Shown: positions 17,771 through 27,368, numbered from the stretch's first letter. The stretch: 64,000 nt of DNA from Pollutimonas sp036675275 (GCA_036675275.1 JAKFFG010000014.1:83181-147180); one strand, 5' to 3'. Notes: generated by a model not told the origin, from the sequence alone. A program made the numbers and translations.

Positions 17771-18073
17771 AACGGCCGAGATGAAAAACTGCTGCAATGG
17801 ATTACCGACTCGGGCATTGTGGCCATCTGCGCCGATAATTTCGCGGTCGAAGCGTATCCCGCCGAAGCCGGTCATGGCGATCACTACCCCGGCCTGCCCC
17901 TGCATGCCCACTGCCTGTTCAAGCTGGGTCTGCACCTGGGCGAACTGTGGTATTTCGCCGAGCTTGCGCAATGGCTGCGTCAACACGAGCGTGCCTCCTT
18001 CCTGTTGACCGCCCCGCCGCTGCGGCTGCCCGGCGCCGTCGGTTCCCCGACGACGCCGATCGCCACGGTCTGA
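17771..18073 (+). pseudogene. 5'-truncated cyclase-family protein (kynurenine formamidase-like)
   Basis: About 100 residues of a C-terminus on the plus strand: DSGIVAICADNFAVEAYP, a histidine-rich LPLHAHCLFKLGLHLGE, then FLLTAPPLRLPGAVGSP before the stop. This pattern fits the cyclase family of metal-dependent hydrolases related to kynurenine formamidase, normally about 250-340 residues. The N-terminal half with the H-x-G-T-H metal site is absent. Its upstream end joins the truncated SDR in opposite orientation. Confidence 0.7.
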
Positions 18074-18095
18074 TTACCGGCGTGTCAATTACTGG

Positions 18096-20984
18096 CTACA
18101 CCAACACCGCAGAATCATCGATATAGTCTTCAATCGGCGGGCAGGAGCAGATAAGATTGCGGTCGCCAAAGGCATTGTCCACCCGAGCAACGGGCGGCCA
18201 GTACTTGCCGGCCCGCAGGCTGGCCAGCGGATATGCCGCCTGCTCGCGCGTGTAGTCGTGGTGCCATTCGGTCACCATCAACATCTGCGCCGTGTGTGGC
18301 GCATTTTTCAATACGTTGTCCTGAGCGTCGCTGACGCCTTTTTCAACGGCTGCGATTTCGGCCCGGATGGCGATCATGGCGTCGATGAAACGGTCCAGCT
18401 CGGCCAGCCCTTCGGATTCGGTGGGCTCGACCATCAGCGTTCCCGCAACGGGGAAGCTCATGGTGGGCGCATGGAAGCCGTAGTCGACCAGACGCTTGGC
18501 GATGTCTTCGGCGGAAATTCCGCAGCTGTCCTTGATGGGCCTGATATCAAGAATACATTCGTGCGCCACCCGGCCATTGCGTCCCGCATAAAGTATGGGG
18601 TAGTGCTCCTGCAGGCGCGCCGCAATGTAGTTGGCGTTCAGGATGGCCACTTCGGTGGCTTCCAGCAAGCCTTCCGATCCCATCATAGTTATGTACAGAT
18701 AGGGTATGGGCAGAATGCCGGCCGAACCATACGGTGCCGCCGATACGGGGCCGACGGCAACGCCGGCCGGCAACTGGCCGGCTTCGTTGACCACGCCGGG
18801 CAAGTATGGCGCAAGGTGCGAACGAACGGCTACCGGTCCTACGCCCGGCCCGCCGCCGCCGTGGGGAATGCAGAAGGTCTTGTGCAAATTAAGATGCGAG
18901 ACGTCCGAACCGAACTTGCCGGGCTGGGCCAGGCCCACCATGGCGTTCATGTTGGCGCCATCCAGGTACACCTGGCCGCCGGCATCGTGCACCAGCGCGC
19001 AGATCTCGGTAATGGCCAACTCGAACACGCCGTGCGTGGACGGGTAGGTAATCATCAAGGCGGCCAGGCGGTCACCCACCTTGGCTATCTTGGCCTTGAG
19101 GTCGGCCACATCGACGTTGCCGTTTTCGTCGGACGCGACCACCACGACTTCCATGCCTGCCAGTTGCGCCGAGGCGGGATTGGTGCCATGGGCCGAAGCG
19201 GGAATCAGGCAGACATTGCGCTGATGCTGGCCATTTTCCTGATGATAGCCGCGTATGGCCAGCAGCCCTGCAAACTCGCCCTGCGCACCGGAGTTGGGTT
19301 GCAGGCTGATGGAATCGTAGCCCGTGATTTCGCAAAGCGCGGCCGAAAGGCGATCGATGAGCTCTTTGTAGCCCTGGGTTTGTGTAGCCGGAGCAAAGGG
19401 ATGCATATTGCCGAATTCGGGCCAGGTGATGGGTATCATCTCGGCCGTGGCATTGAGCTTCATTGTGCACGACCCCAGCGGAATCATGGTGCGATCCAGG
19501 GCAAGGTCTTTGTCGGCCAGCCCGCGCAGATAACGCAGCATGTCGGTTTCCGAGCGCACCCGCGAAAAAATGGGGTGCGAAAGAATGGGCGAGGCGCGCA
19601 ACAGCGCTGCAGGAACGCCATGGCTTGCAGGCAATTCATATTGCGCGCCGGCATCCCACGATTTGCCCAAGCCCGTGGCGAACACTTGAAGCAAGGCATG
19701 CACGTCGGCTGCGGTAACGGTTTCATCCAGCGATACGGCCAGGCTTGTGGCGTCGACCTGGCGCAGGTTGATGGAGGCGGCCTGCGCGGCCTTGACGATG
19801 GCCTGGGTATGGCCGCTCGTATCGAGCAACAGCGTGTCGAAGAACGACGTGCCGCGGGTGGCGATGCCCAGTTCGCCAAGTGACTTGCCAAGGAAGGCAG
19901 TAAGGTAGGCGACACGTTCGGCGATGCGCTTCAAACCGGCGGGGCCATGCCATACCGCGTACATGCCGGCCATGACGGCCAGCAGGACCTGCGCTGTGCA
20001 GATATTGGACGTGGCTTTTTCGCGCCGGATATGCTGTTCGCGCGTTTGCAGGGCAAGGCGCAGGGCCGGCGCCCCCTGGCTGTCTTTGGACACACCCACC
20101 AGGCGGCCAGGCATATTGCGCTTGAAGGCGTCTTTACAGGCCATGAAACCGGCGTGCGGACCGCCAAAGCCCAGCGGCACACCAAAGCGCTGTGCCGATC
20201 CGATGGCAATATCGGCGCCCCACTCGCCCGGTGGAACAAGCAAGGCCAGCGCAAGCAAGTCGGTGGCCGCGGCCACGACCGCGCCTTGGGCATGAGCCGT
20301 TTCGGTCAGCGCCCGATAGTCGGCGATGCCGCCCAGGCTGTGCGGATACTGCAGCAAGACGCCAAAGCAGTCAGGCAGGCCCTGCGCTTCATCGCCCACG
20401 ACCACGTCGATATCAAGGCCGAGGGCGCGGGTGCGCAATACTTCGAGCGTTTGAGGATGACAATGGACCGATGCAAAAAACACTTTGCTTTTGGATCGCG
20501 ATCCGCGCCGCGCAAGGCCCATGGCCTCGGCCGCGGCAGTGCCTTCATCCAGCAGCGACGCGTTGGCGATATCAAGGCCGGTAAGGTCGGCGACCATGGT
20601 TTGATAATTGAGCAGAGCCTCCAGGCGGCCCTGGGAGATCTCGGGCTGGTAGGGCGTATACGCCGTGTACCAGGCCGGATTTTCCAGGATGTTGCGCAGG
20701 ATGACATTGGGCACATGCGTACCGTAGTAGCCCTGGCCGATGTAGTTGCGAAAAACCTGATTGCGACCGGCAATTTCCTTGAGCTCGGCCAAGGCGTCAG
20801 CTTCGCTGCGCGATGCGGGAAGCTTCAATGCGCCGCGCTTCAGGATGCTGGGCGGCACGACTTCCTGAACGAGGGCATGCAGGTCGGTGACCCCAATGGC
20901 GGACAGCATTTTTGCCTGATCGGCCGCAGCCGGCCCGATATGGCGGGGAATAAAATCGGTATGGGGGTCTAGTTCGCGCAACAT
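18096..20984 (-). CDS. gcvP: Glycine dehydrogenase (decarboxylating), P protein
   Basis: 962 residues, the normal single-chain P-protein. PLP lysine in HLNLHKTFCIPHGGGGPG, with the N-terminal signature HTDFIPRHIGP. It decarboxylates glycine and passes the aminomethyl group to the lipoyl arm of GcvH. The ATG at 20984 matches the family start; an earlier in-frame codon would add ten unlikely residues. It follows gcvH by 44 bases on the same strand, so the glycine riboswitch ahead of gcvT probably governs all three genes. Confidence 0.97.
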   Translation of the reverse strand: MLRELDPHTDFIPRHIGPAAADQAKMLSAIGVTDLHALVQEVVPPSILKRGALKLPASRSEADALAELKEIAGRNQVFRNYIGQGYYGTHVPNVILRNILENPAWYTAYTPYQPEISQGRLEALLNYQTMVADLTGLDIANASLLDEGTAAAEAMGLARRGSRSKSKVFFASVHCHPQTLEVLRTRALGLDIDVVVGDEAQGLPDCFGVLLQYPHSLGGIADYRALTETAHAQGAVVAAATDLLALALLVPPGEWGADIAIGSAQRFGVPLGFGGPHAGFMACKDAFKRNMPGRLVGVSKDSQGAPALRLALQTREQHIRREKATSNICTAQVLLAVMAGMYAVWHGPAGLKRIAERVAYLTAFLGKSLGELGIATRGTSFFDTLLLDTSGHTQAIVKAAQAASINLRQVDATSLAVSLDETVTAADVHALLQVFATGLGKSWDAGAQYELPASHGVPAALLRASPILSHPIFSRVRSETDMLRYLRGLADKDLALDRTMIPLGSCTMKLNATAEMIPITWPEFGNMHPFAPATQTQGYKELIDRLSAALCEITGYDSISLQPNSGAQGEFAGLLAIRGYHQENGQHQRNVCLIPASAHGTNPASAQLAGMEVVVVASDENGNVDVADLKAKIAKVGDRLAALMITYPSTHGVFELAITEICALVHDAGGQVYLDGANMNAMVGLAQPGKFGSDVSHLNLHKTFCIPHGGGGPGVGPVAVRSHLAPYLPGVVNEAGQLPAGVAVGPVSAAPYGSAGILPIPYLYITMMGSEGLLEATEVAILNANYIAARLQEHYPILYAGRNGRVAHECILDIRPIKDSCGISAEDIAKRLVDYGFHAPTMSFPVAGTLMVEPTESEGLAELDRFIDAMIAIRAEIAAVEKGVSDAQDNVLKNAPHTAQMLMVTEWHHDYTREQAAYPLASLRAGKYWPPVARVDNAFGDRNLICSCPPIEDYIDDSAVLV

Positions 20985-21028
20985 AATCAACCTAACAGTA
21001 CGGGCTTGCCGCAAATGCGTTAATGAAA

Positions 21029-21409
21029 TCAGCCGTTGCCGGCAATGGCCTGGTAGCCGTCGGCATCCAGCAGGCCGTCGACGTCGGCGACGTTATTGGG
21101 CTTGATCTTGAAGATCCAGGTATCGAAGGCGGCATTGTTGATGAGATCGGGCTGGTCGCCAAGGGCTTCGTTGAACGCGACGATTTCGCCGTCTACGGGC
21201 GCGTAGATGTCGGAAGCTGCCTTGACCGATTCGACCACTCCGGCGGTTTCACCCTGGGCCAGCACGGTGCCGGGGTTCACATCGCCCACAAACACCAGGT
21301 CGCCCAACTGCTCCTGGGCGTTATCGGTAATGCCTACTGCCAGCACATCGCCCTCGACTTTTACCCACTCGTGCGAAGACGTATATTTGCGATCGGTTGG
21401 AAGATTCAT
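21029..21409 (-). CDS. gcvH: Glycine cleavage system H protein
   Basis: 126 residues. The lipoyl-lysine is Lys63 in VVESVKAASDIYAPV. The protein shuttles the aminomethyl group from GcvP to GcvT and is reoxidised by dihydrolipoamide dehydrogenase, which is not encoded in the window. It sits 50 bases after gcvT. Confidence 0.97.
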   Translation of the reverse strand: MNLPTDRKYTSSHEWVKVEGDVLAVGITDNAQEQLGDLVFVGDVNPGTVLAQGETAGVVESVKAASDIYAPVDGEIVAFNEALGDQPDLINNAAFDTWIFKIKPNNVADVDGLLDADGYQAIAGNG

Positions 21410-21459
21410 GACTAACCCCGTATAAAGAAAGAATGTTTGTTTGTTGACTGAAAAATGTA

Positions 21460-22554
21460 TTAAGCAACAATTTTGCCGTTGCGCACAAACGGCATTTTTA
21501 CGATTTCAGCCGGCAGCCACTTGCCGCGGATTTCCACCTGAACCTGGTCGCCTGGCTTGACGCCCAGCGGAACCCGGGCCATGCCTATGGATGCGCCTAT
21601 CGTCGGCGACATGGAGCCGCTGGTGAGTTCGCCTTCGCCCTGCTGCGTGCGCACCTTCATGTGGCCGCGCATGACGCCGCGTTCCAGCAGCTTCAGTCCG
21701 ACCAGCGTGCGATCGACGTCTACGGCTTCAAGCGCTTCGCGCCCGATGAACCGGCGCTCCGGGTCTTTCAGTGAAACAGTCCATGCCAGCGCCGATACCA
21801 GCGGGGTGACCTGCTCATCCATGTCCTGGCCATACAGATTCATGCCGGCTTCCAGGCGCAATGTGTCGCGCGCGCCCAGTCCGCAAGGCCGCACTCCGTT
21901 GTCCTGCAGGTCGCGCCAGAAGGTCTCGACCTGATCGGCGGGCAGCACTACCTCGAAGCCGTCTTCGCCGGTATAGCCGGTACGGGCAACCAGGACGTCG
22001 TCGTCCACGAAAGCGCCGGTAAACGCAGACAACGCATAGGTGTCCTGTTCCCAGGCCGGGCGTGTATTCCATACCTTGTTGCGGGCATTGGGCCCCTGTA
22101 TGGCGACCATGGCCAGATCGCGGCGCGGCGTCACGCTTACTTCGAAGTTTCCGGCCTGCGCCTGCTGCTGCATCCAGGCGATATCTTTATCGGCCGTGCC
22201 GGCATTCACCACCACCCGCCATTGATCGGAACTGAAAAAATAGACGATGAGATCGTCGATGACGCCGCCTTGGTCATTGAGCATGCATGAATAAAGCGCT
22301 TTGCCCGGTATGGTGAGCTTGCTGACGTCGTTGGCCAGCAACCGCTTCAGGAAGGCTTCGGCATCGGTGCCGGCGATATCGACATTCAACATGTGGGATA
22401 CGTCGAACATGCCGGCATCCTGGCGCACCGCATGGTGTTCTTCCAGTTGCGATCCATAGGCGACGGGCATGTCCCATCCGCCGAAATCGACCATTTTGGC
22501 ACCGGACTGAATATGGACGGCATGCAGGGGGGTTTGCTTCAGGGCGGGCGACAT
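21460..22554 (-). CDS. gcvT: Aminomethyltransferase, glycine cleavage T protein
   Basis: 364 residues from the ATG at 22554, which fits the family start (LKQTPLHAVH). Folate-binding and catalytic regions are seen in MVDFGGWDMPVAYG, MFDVSHMLNVDI and the ARDTLRLEAGMNLYG segment. It releases ammonia and moves the one-carbon unit to tetrahydrofolate. The open frame continues upstream through the riboswitch, but that part is untranslated leader. Confidence 0.97.
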   Translation of the reverse strand: MSPALKQTPLHAVHIQSGAKMVDFGGWDMPVAYGSQLEEHHAVRQDAGMFDVSHMLNVDIAGTDAEAFLKRLLANDVSKLTIPGKALYSCMLNDQGGVIDDLIVYFFSSDQWRVVVNAGTADKDIAWMQQQAQAGNFEVSVTPRRDLAMVAIQGPNARNKVWNTRPAWEQDTYALSAFTGAFVDDDVLVARTGYTGEDGFEVVLPADQVETFWRDLQDNGVRPCGLGARDTLRLEAGMNLYGQDMDEQVTPLVSALAWTVSLKDPERRFIGREALEAVDVDRTLVGLKLLERGVMRGHMKVRTQQGEGELTSGSMSPTIGASIGMARVPLGVKPGDQVQVEIRGKWLPAEIVKMPFVRNGKIVA

Positions 22555-22611
22555 GAGGACTCCAAGGGCTGTAACAGGAAAGGGACGACGCAGGCCACCG
22601 GTATGTGGCCA

Positions 22612-22830
22612 CCACCGCCCTTCTGTCCTTTTGCCTGAGAGTTGGCCCTTGTACAGGGAGTTCACCTTCGGCGCCCGCAGCGTTGCCGTGTCGGCAGCGC
22701 GAGTCTCTCCAGAGTGCTGCCTTGAATGTTTCAAGAACCAGACAATACAAGAGCGGTACAGGGTACCTGAGCGATTCTGGGCGAATTGCGCCTTCGGTGG
22801 CCGGAAACCCCGGCACTCTCCCACTCTGTG
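22612..22830 (-). ncRNA. Tandem glycine riboswitch ahead of gcvT
   Basis: Read on the minus strand, two aptamers follow each other. Aptamer 1 (about 22830-22736) has GGGAGAGTGCC, CACCGAAGGCGCAA and CGCTCAGGTACC. Aptamer 2 (about 22722-22615) has GGAGAGACTC, GCCGAAGGTGAA and CTCAGGCAAAAGGACAG. These are the conserved core elements of glycine aptamers. The tandem form switches gcv expression on when glycine is high. The leader ends about 60 bases before the gcvT ATG, so control could be at translation or termination. Confidence 0.93.
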
Positions 22831-22932
22831 TAATGACAGCAGTCGCAAAGCATAACTCGAAAGCGCCGGAACGACAAACGGAAATATGGGTCCTGTGTAC
22901 ACTGTCTCGCTATCGTTTTATTCCATCTGTAC

Positions 22933-23772
22933 ATGACTATTACCATCAACGAAAGCCTGCGCGCCTATATTGACCCGTTAACCCCAGATGAATACGCGTC
23001 GCTGGAACGCAGCCTGCTGGCCGAAGGCTGCCGCGACGCGCTGGTTCTGTGGGGCGACGTGCTGGTCGACGGGCATAATCGCTATGGCATCTGCCAGAAG
23101 CATGGCATAGCATTCAACACCATTCAGAACACCACGTTTCGGTCCATGGACGACGTTCATCTTTGGATGATAGACAATCATCTCGGACGGCGCAGCGTGT
23201 CGGATTTCCAGCGGGGCGTGCTGGCGCTGCGCAAGAAAGAAATCGTGTCGGCGCGGCTGGCCCAGGAGCAGGCGGAAAAAGCCGCCGCGGAACTCGCGGG
23301 CGAGTCGGGAACCGGGACCATGCAGCAATCCGAGACCGAACCGCCCTGGACACGCGAAGCCGTCGCCCGCGCCGCACGGGTAAGCAGCGCCACACTGGGG
23401 CAGATTGAAAAGATCCAGAAAACGGCGGCGCCCGAACTGGTCAGCGCCGTAAAGTCGGGCGTCGTGTCCATCAACGCCGCAGCCGCGGTGGCTTCCCTGC
23501 CCAGCGAGAAACAGGTGGCAGCCGTCGCCGGCGGCAAAAAAGAATTGCGCGAGGCGGCACGCCAGGTGCGCGAGTCGCGCATGGCGTCCAAGCCCAGGCC
23601 TCTTGTGGAAGAACCGCCCATCGACGCGACACCCGAGGAGGCGGAAATCCACCGTCTCAATCAATTGCTTGCCGCGCTGACGGAGGAGCGCGATCAGTTG
23701 AAAAAGAAAGTCCAGCATCTGACCATCGCACTTGCCGAAGCTCGCGCCGGACGGTCAGGGCCAGCGGAATAA
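22933..23772 (+). CDS. ParB/RepB/Spo0J-like nuclease-domain protein
   Basis: 279 residues. Residues about 10-90 show a ParB-N-like fold with the VDGHNRYGIC motif, like the GHRR box used for CTP or nucleic-acid binding. A helical region with a possible helix-turn-helix (about 130-170) and a C-terminal coiled coil (about 230-270, EIHRLNQLLAALTEERDQL) follow. No parA partner, plasmid genes or parS-like sites were noticed. It is divergent from gcvT. It could be an orphan chromosomal protein of plasmid-partition ancestry; its role is unknown. Confidence 0.75.
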   Translation: MTITINESLRAYIDPLTPDEYASLERSLLAEGCRDALVLWGDVLVDGHNRYGICQKHGIAFNTIQNTTFRSMDDVHLWMIDNHLGRRSVSDFQRGVLALRKKEIVSARLAQEQAEKAAAELAGESGTGTMQQSETEPPWTREAVARAARVSSATLGQIEKIQKTAAPELVSAVKSGVVSINAAAAVASLPSEKQVAAVAGGKKELREAARQVRESRMASKPRPLVEEPPIDATPEEAEIHRLNQLLAALTEERDQLKKKVQHLTIALAEARAGRSGPAE

Positions 23773-23843
23773 AGCGTCTGCAGCTTCCCGGCAGGATAGC
23801 AACCTGACACCCAAACCGGAACCGGATACCGGCGCCGCCTTGC

Positions 23844-25088
23844 CTAGCCGCCCGAGAGAGCCCGCCCGCAGGCAACGCCCGATGCCCACGCCCACTGGAA
23901 GTTGTAGCCGCCCAGCCAGCCGGTCACGTCCACCGCTTCGCCCACGAAATACAGGCCGGGCACGGCGGTGACTTCCATGGTCTTTTGATTCAGCGCCCGC
24001 GTGTCAACGCCACCACGCATCACTTCTGCCTTTTTGTAGCCGGCGGTGCCGCTGGGCACCAGCGACCAGGAATGGATCTGTTGCGCCAGGTGCCGCAAGG
24101 TCTTGTCGGGCGCATCGGCCAGGCGCATGGACCCGGGATCGGCGCCCATGCCGTCTATATTGGCCAGCCACTGATCGGCAAGACGCTTGGGCCACAAGCC
24201 GGCCAGCACCGTGCTCAGTTGCTGGCGATTGCCCGACTTGGCACCCAGAAGATCGCGCTCCAGGTCCTGATGCGGCGCGAGGTCCAGGTGTATGGGCTCG
24301 CCGGGATTCCAGAAGCTGGATATCTGCAGAATCGCCGGACCGGACAGGCCCCGGTGCGTGAACAGCAAGTCTTCCAGGAATTCGGTTTGCCTGGCTTTCG
24401 CGGCGCCCGGACCCTTGCGTGCGCCCACATCATTCTTCACCACGACCCCCAGCGCAACACCGCTGAGAGCGGCAAAGGGCTGCCAATGCTGGGGGTCGAA
24501 GGTCAGGGGCACCAGAGCCGGCCGCGGCTCGACCACCTTCAGGCCGAACTGGCGCGCTATCCCCAGGGCGAAATCAGTTGCCCCCAATTGAGGGATGGCC
24601 ATGCCGCCGGTCGCCATGACCAACTGGCGCGCCGAAATATTGCCTGAACTTGTCCGCAGCAGGTAAGCGCCGCGGTCCTGCGCGATCCCGCTGACCGAGC
24701 ATGGCATGCGCCATGCCACGCGTCCGTCATCGCACTCGCGCTTGAGCATGGCGATGATGTCTTCACTGGATTCGTCGCAAAACAGCTGCCCGCGATGCTT
24801 TTCGTGCCAGCGTATGCCGTGTTTTTCCACCAGGTCGATGAAATCGCGCGGCGTGTAGGCGGCCAGCGCCGAGCGGCAGAAATGCGGGTTCTGCGACAGG
24901 AAATTGGCGGGCGTAGTGCCGATATTGGTGAAGTTGCAACGCCCGCCGCCCGAAATGCGGATTTTCTCGGCCAGCTTGTCCGCATGATCGATCAATACCA
25001 CCCGCAGGCCGCGCTGGCCGGCGACGGCGGCGGCCATCATGCCCGCCGCCCCCGCGCCGATTACCGCCACATCAAAACTGCTCGTCAC
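23844..25088 (-). CDS. NAD(P)/FAD-dependent oxidoreductase, HI0933/YhiN family
   Basis: 414 residues. N-terminal FAD site VAVIGAGAAGMMAAAVAGQRG, the family stretch KIRISGGGRCNFTN and the C-terminal PGLYFVGEAVDVTGWLGGYNFQ region with conserved final glycines. The family has a flavoprotein fold and no settled physiological reaction; some relatives reduce unsaturated steroid or bile-acid intermediates. It lies 5 bases downstream of the decarboxylase gene on the same strand, so the two may be co-transcribed. Confidence 0.9.
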   Translation of the reverse strand: MTSSFDVAVIGAGAAGMMAAAVAGQRGLRVVLIDHADKLAEKIRISGGGRCNFTNIGTTPANFLSQNPHFCRSALAAYTPRDFIDLVEKHGIRWHEKHRGQLFCDESSEDIIAMLKRECDDGRVAWRMPCSVSGIAQDRGAYLLRTSSGNISARQLVMATGGMAIPQLGATDFALGIARQFGLKVVEPRPALVPLTFDPQHWQPFAALSGVALGVVVKNDVGARKGPGAAKARQTEFLEDLLFTHRGLSGPAILQISSFWNPGEPIHLDLAPHQDLERDLLGAKSGNRQQLSTVLAGLWPKRLADQWLANIDGMGADPGSMRLADAPDKTLRHLAQQIHSWSLVPSGTAGYKKAEVMRGGVDTRALNQKTMEVTAVPGLYFVGEAVDVTGWLGGYNFQWAWASGVACGRALSGG

Positions 25089-25093
25089 GCGCG

Positions 25094-27355
25094 CTATTCT
25101 TCTTTGATGCAGTCGACGTAATACCTTTCCTTGCCGTCGGCGTCGATATCGTGCGCCAGGCCGTGAACATAGGTTTCAAAGCCCGGGAACTTGGCGTTGA
25201 ATTCGCGCGCGAACTGCAGGTAATTGACGATACGCTTGTTGAAACGTTCGCCGGGGATCAGCAAGGGTATGCCCGGAGGATAAGGCGTAAGCAGCACGCC
25301 GGTCACGCGGCCTTCCAGGTCGTCGATGGAAACCCGCTCGGCTTCGCGGTGGGCCATCTTGGCGTAGGCGTCGGACGGCTTCATGGCCGGCACCATATCG
25401 CTAAGGTAGACCTCGGTCGTCAACCGGGCCAGGTCGTACTTGCGATAGGTTTCATGAATCTCCTGGCACAGGTCGCCCATGCCCATTTTTTCGTACATGC
25501 GGTGCTGCTTGCAGAAATCGGGCAGTATGCGCCAGAGCGGCCGGTTCAAATCGTAGTCGTCTTTGAACTGCTGAAGCGCTGTCAGAAGCGTATTCCAGCG
25601 ACCCTTGGTAATGCCTATGGTGAACAGGATGAAGAAGGAATACAGGCCCGTCTTTTCAATGACCACGCCATGCTCGGCCAGATACTTCGAGACCAGCGCG
25701 GCGGGCACGCCGGTATCGGCAAAGGTACCCGAAATATCGAGCCCCGGCGTCACCACCGTGGCCTTGATCGGATCCAGCATATTGAAGTCTTCGGCAAGGT
25801 CGCCGAAACCATGCCATTCGTCGCCCGACGCCAGAAGCCAGTCGTCGCGATGGCCTATGCCGTCGGCCACCAGGCGATTCGGACCCCAGACCTTGAACCA
25901 CCAGTCGTTCTTTCCGAACTCGGATTCCACTTTGCGCATGGCCCGGCGAAAGTCCAGGGCTTCCGAGATGCTTTCCTCCACCAGCGCCGTGCCGCCGGGA
26001 GGCTCCATCATGGCAGCGGCCACGTCGCAGGAAGCAATAATGGAGTATTGCGGCGACGTCGACGTGTGCATGAGGTAGGCCTCGTTGAACACGTTGCGGT
26101 CCAGCTTGCGGTTGACCGAATCCTGCACCATGATCTGTGATGCCTGCGACAGGCCCGCCAGCAATTTGTGCGTGGAATGCGTGGCAAACACCATGGCGTC
26201 TTCGCTCAGCGGACGGTTCTCGCCGATGGCGTGCATGTCTTTATAGAACTCGTGGAATGCCGCATGCGGCAGCCAGGCCTCATCGAAGTGCAGCGTATCG
26301 ATTTCGGAACCCAGCTTTTCCTTGATCATTTCCACGTTGTAGATGACGCCATCGTAGGTGCTTTGCGTCAGCGTCAGGATGCGCGGCTTCTTGTTCTTGG
26401 CATTGCGCGCGAACGGGTTGGCCTCGATTTTCTTGCGTATGCTTTCAGGCTCGAACTCTTCCAGGGGTATCGGCCCGATGATGCCCAGGTGGTTGCGCGT
26501 AGGCCGCAGGAACACGGGAATGGCGCCCGTCATGGTAATGGCGTGCAGTATGGATTTATGGCAATTGCGGTCGACCACCACCACATCGTCGGAGGCCACG
26601 TTGGCGTGCCACACGATCTTGTTGGACGTCGACGTGCCGTTGGTCACGAAAAAGCAGTGGTCGGCATGGAAAATGCGCGCGGCGTTGAGTTCCGATTCGG
26701 CAATCGGCCCGGTATGGTCCAGCAACTGCCCAAGTTCATCCACCGCATTACAGACGTCGGCACGCAACATGTTTTCGCCAAAGAACTGGTGAAACATCTG
26801 CCCTACCGGGCTTTTCAGAAAGGCTACGCCGCCGGAGTGGCCGGGACAATGCCAGGAATACGAGCCGTCGGAGGCGTACTTGACCAGTTCGCGAAAGAAC
26901 GGCGGCGCAAGGCCGTCGAGGTAGGAGCGCGCCTCGCGGATGATGTGGCGGGCCACGAATTCGGGGGTGTCTTCGAACATGTGGATGAAGCCGTGCAGCT
27001 CGCGCAGGATATCGTTGGGGATATGCTGGGATGTGCGCGTTTCACCGTACAGGTAAATGGGGATGTCTTCGTTGCGAAAGCGCAGTTCGCCAATAAAAGA
27101 ACGCAGGTTCTTGATGGCATTGGCCACGTCTTCGGGCGAGTCGACGTCGAATTCCTCATCGTCGATCGACAAGATGAACGCGCTGGCGCGGCTTTGCTGT
27201 TGCGCAAATGAGCTGAGGTCACCGTAGCTGGTAACGCCCAATACCTCGACGCCCTCGTTCTCAATGGCGGCCGCCAGAGCGCGGATGCCAAAGCCGGAAG
27301 CGTTTTCGGAGCGGTAGTCTTCATCGATAATAACGATGGGGAATCGGAATTTCAT
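25094..27355 (-). CDS. Lysine/arginine/ornithine decarboxylase, fold type I
   Basis: 753 residues with the three-part layout of large inducible-type decarboxylases: an N-terminal CheY-like wing domain (1-130), the PLP domain (150-460) and a C-terminal domain. PLP lysine is Lys397 in ATHSTHKLLAG; HFDEAWLPHAAF carries the PLP-ring aspartate. It decarboxylates a basic amino acid to a diamine or agmatine; the pattern does not decide between arginine, lysine and ornithine. In this position next to dcd it is more likely a housekeeping polyamine enzyme than an acid-stress gene, since no antiporter is adjacent. Confidence 0.92.
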   Translation of the reverse strand: MKFRFPIVIIDEDYRSENASGFGIRALAAAIENEGVEVLGVTSYGDLSSFAQQQSRASAFILSIDDEEFDVDSPEDVANAIKNLRSFIGELRFRNEDIPIYLYGETRTSQHIPNDILRELHGFIHMFEDTPEFVARHIIREARSYLDGLAPPFFRELVKYASDGSYSWHCPGHSGGVAFLKSPVGQMFHQFFGENMLRADVCNAVDELGQLLDHTGPIAESELNAARIFHADHCFFVTNGTSTSNKIVWHANVASDDVVVVDRNCHKSILHAITMTGAIPVFLRPTRNHLGIIGPIPLEEFEPESIRKKIEANPFARNAKNKKPRILTLTQSTYDGVIYNVEMIKEKLGSEIDTLHFDEAWLPHAAFHEFYKDMHAIGENRPLSEDAMVFATHSTHKLLAGLSQASQIMVQDSVNRKLDRNVFNEAYLMHTSTSPQYSIIASCDVAAAMMEPPGGTALVEESISEALDFRRAMRKVESEFGKNDWWFKVWGPNRLVADGIGHRDDWLLASGDEWHGFGDLAEDFNMLDPIKATVVTPGLDISGTFADTGVPAALVSKYLAEHGVVIEKTGLYSFFILFTIGITKGRWNTLLTALQQFKDDYDLNRPLWRILPDFCKQHRMYEKMGMGDLCQEIHETYRKYDLARLTTEVYLSDMVPAMKPSDAYAKMAHREAERVSIDDLEGRVTGVLLTPYPPGIPLLIPGERFNKRIVNYLQFAREFNAKFPGFETYVHGLAHDIDADGKERYYVDCIKEE

Positions 27356-27368
27356 GTAATTGCTCCTG

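Noticed and set aside
18258..19883. 541-residue open frame antisense to gcvP
   Set aside because: No family features; the opposite strand encodes an unmistakable GcvP. High-GC antisense frame.
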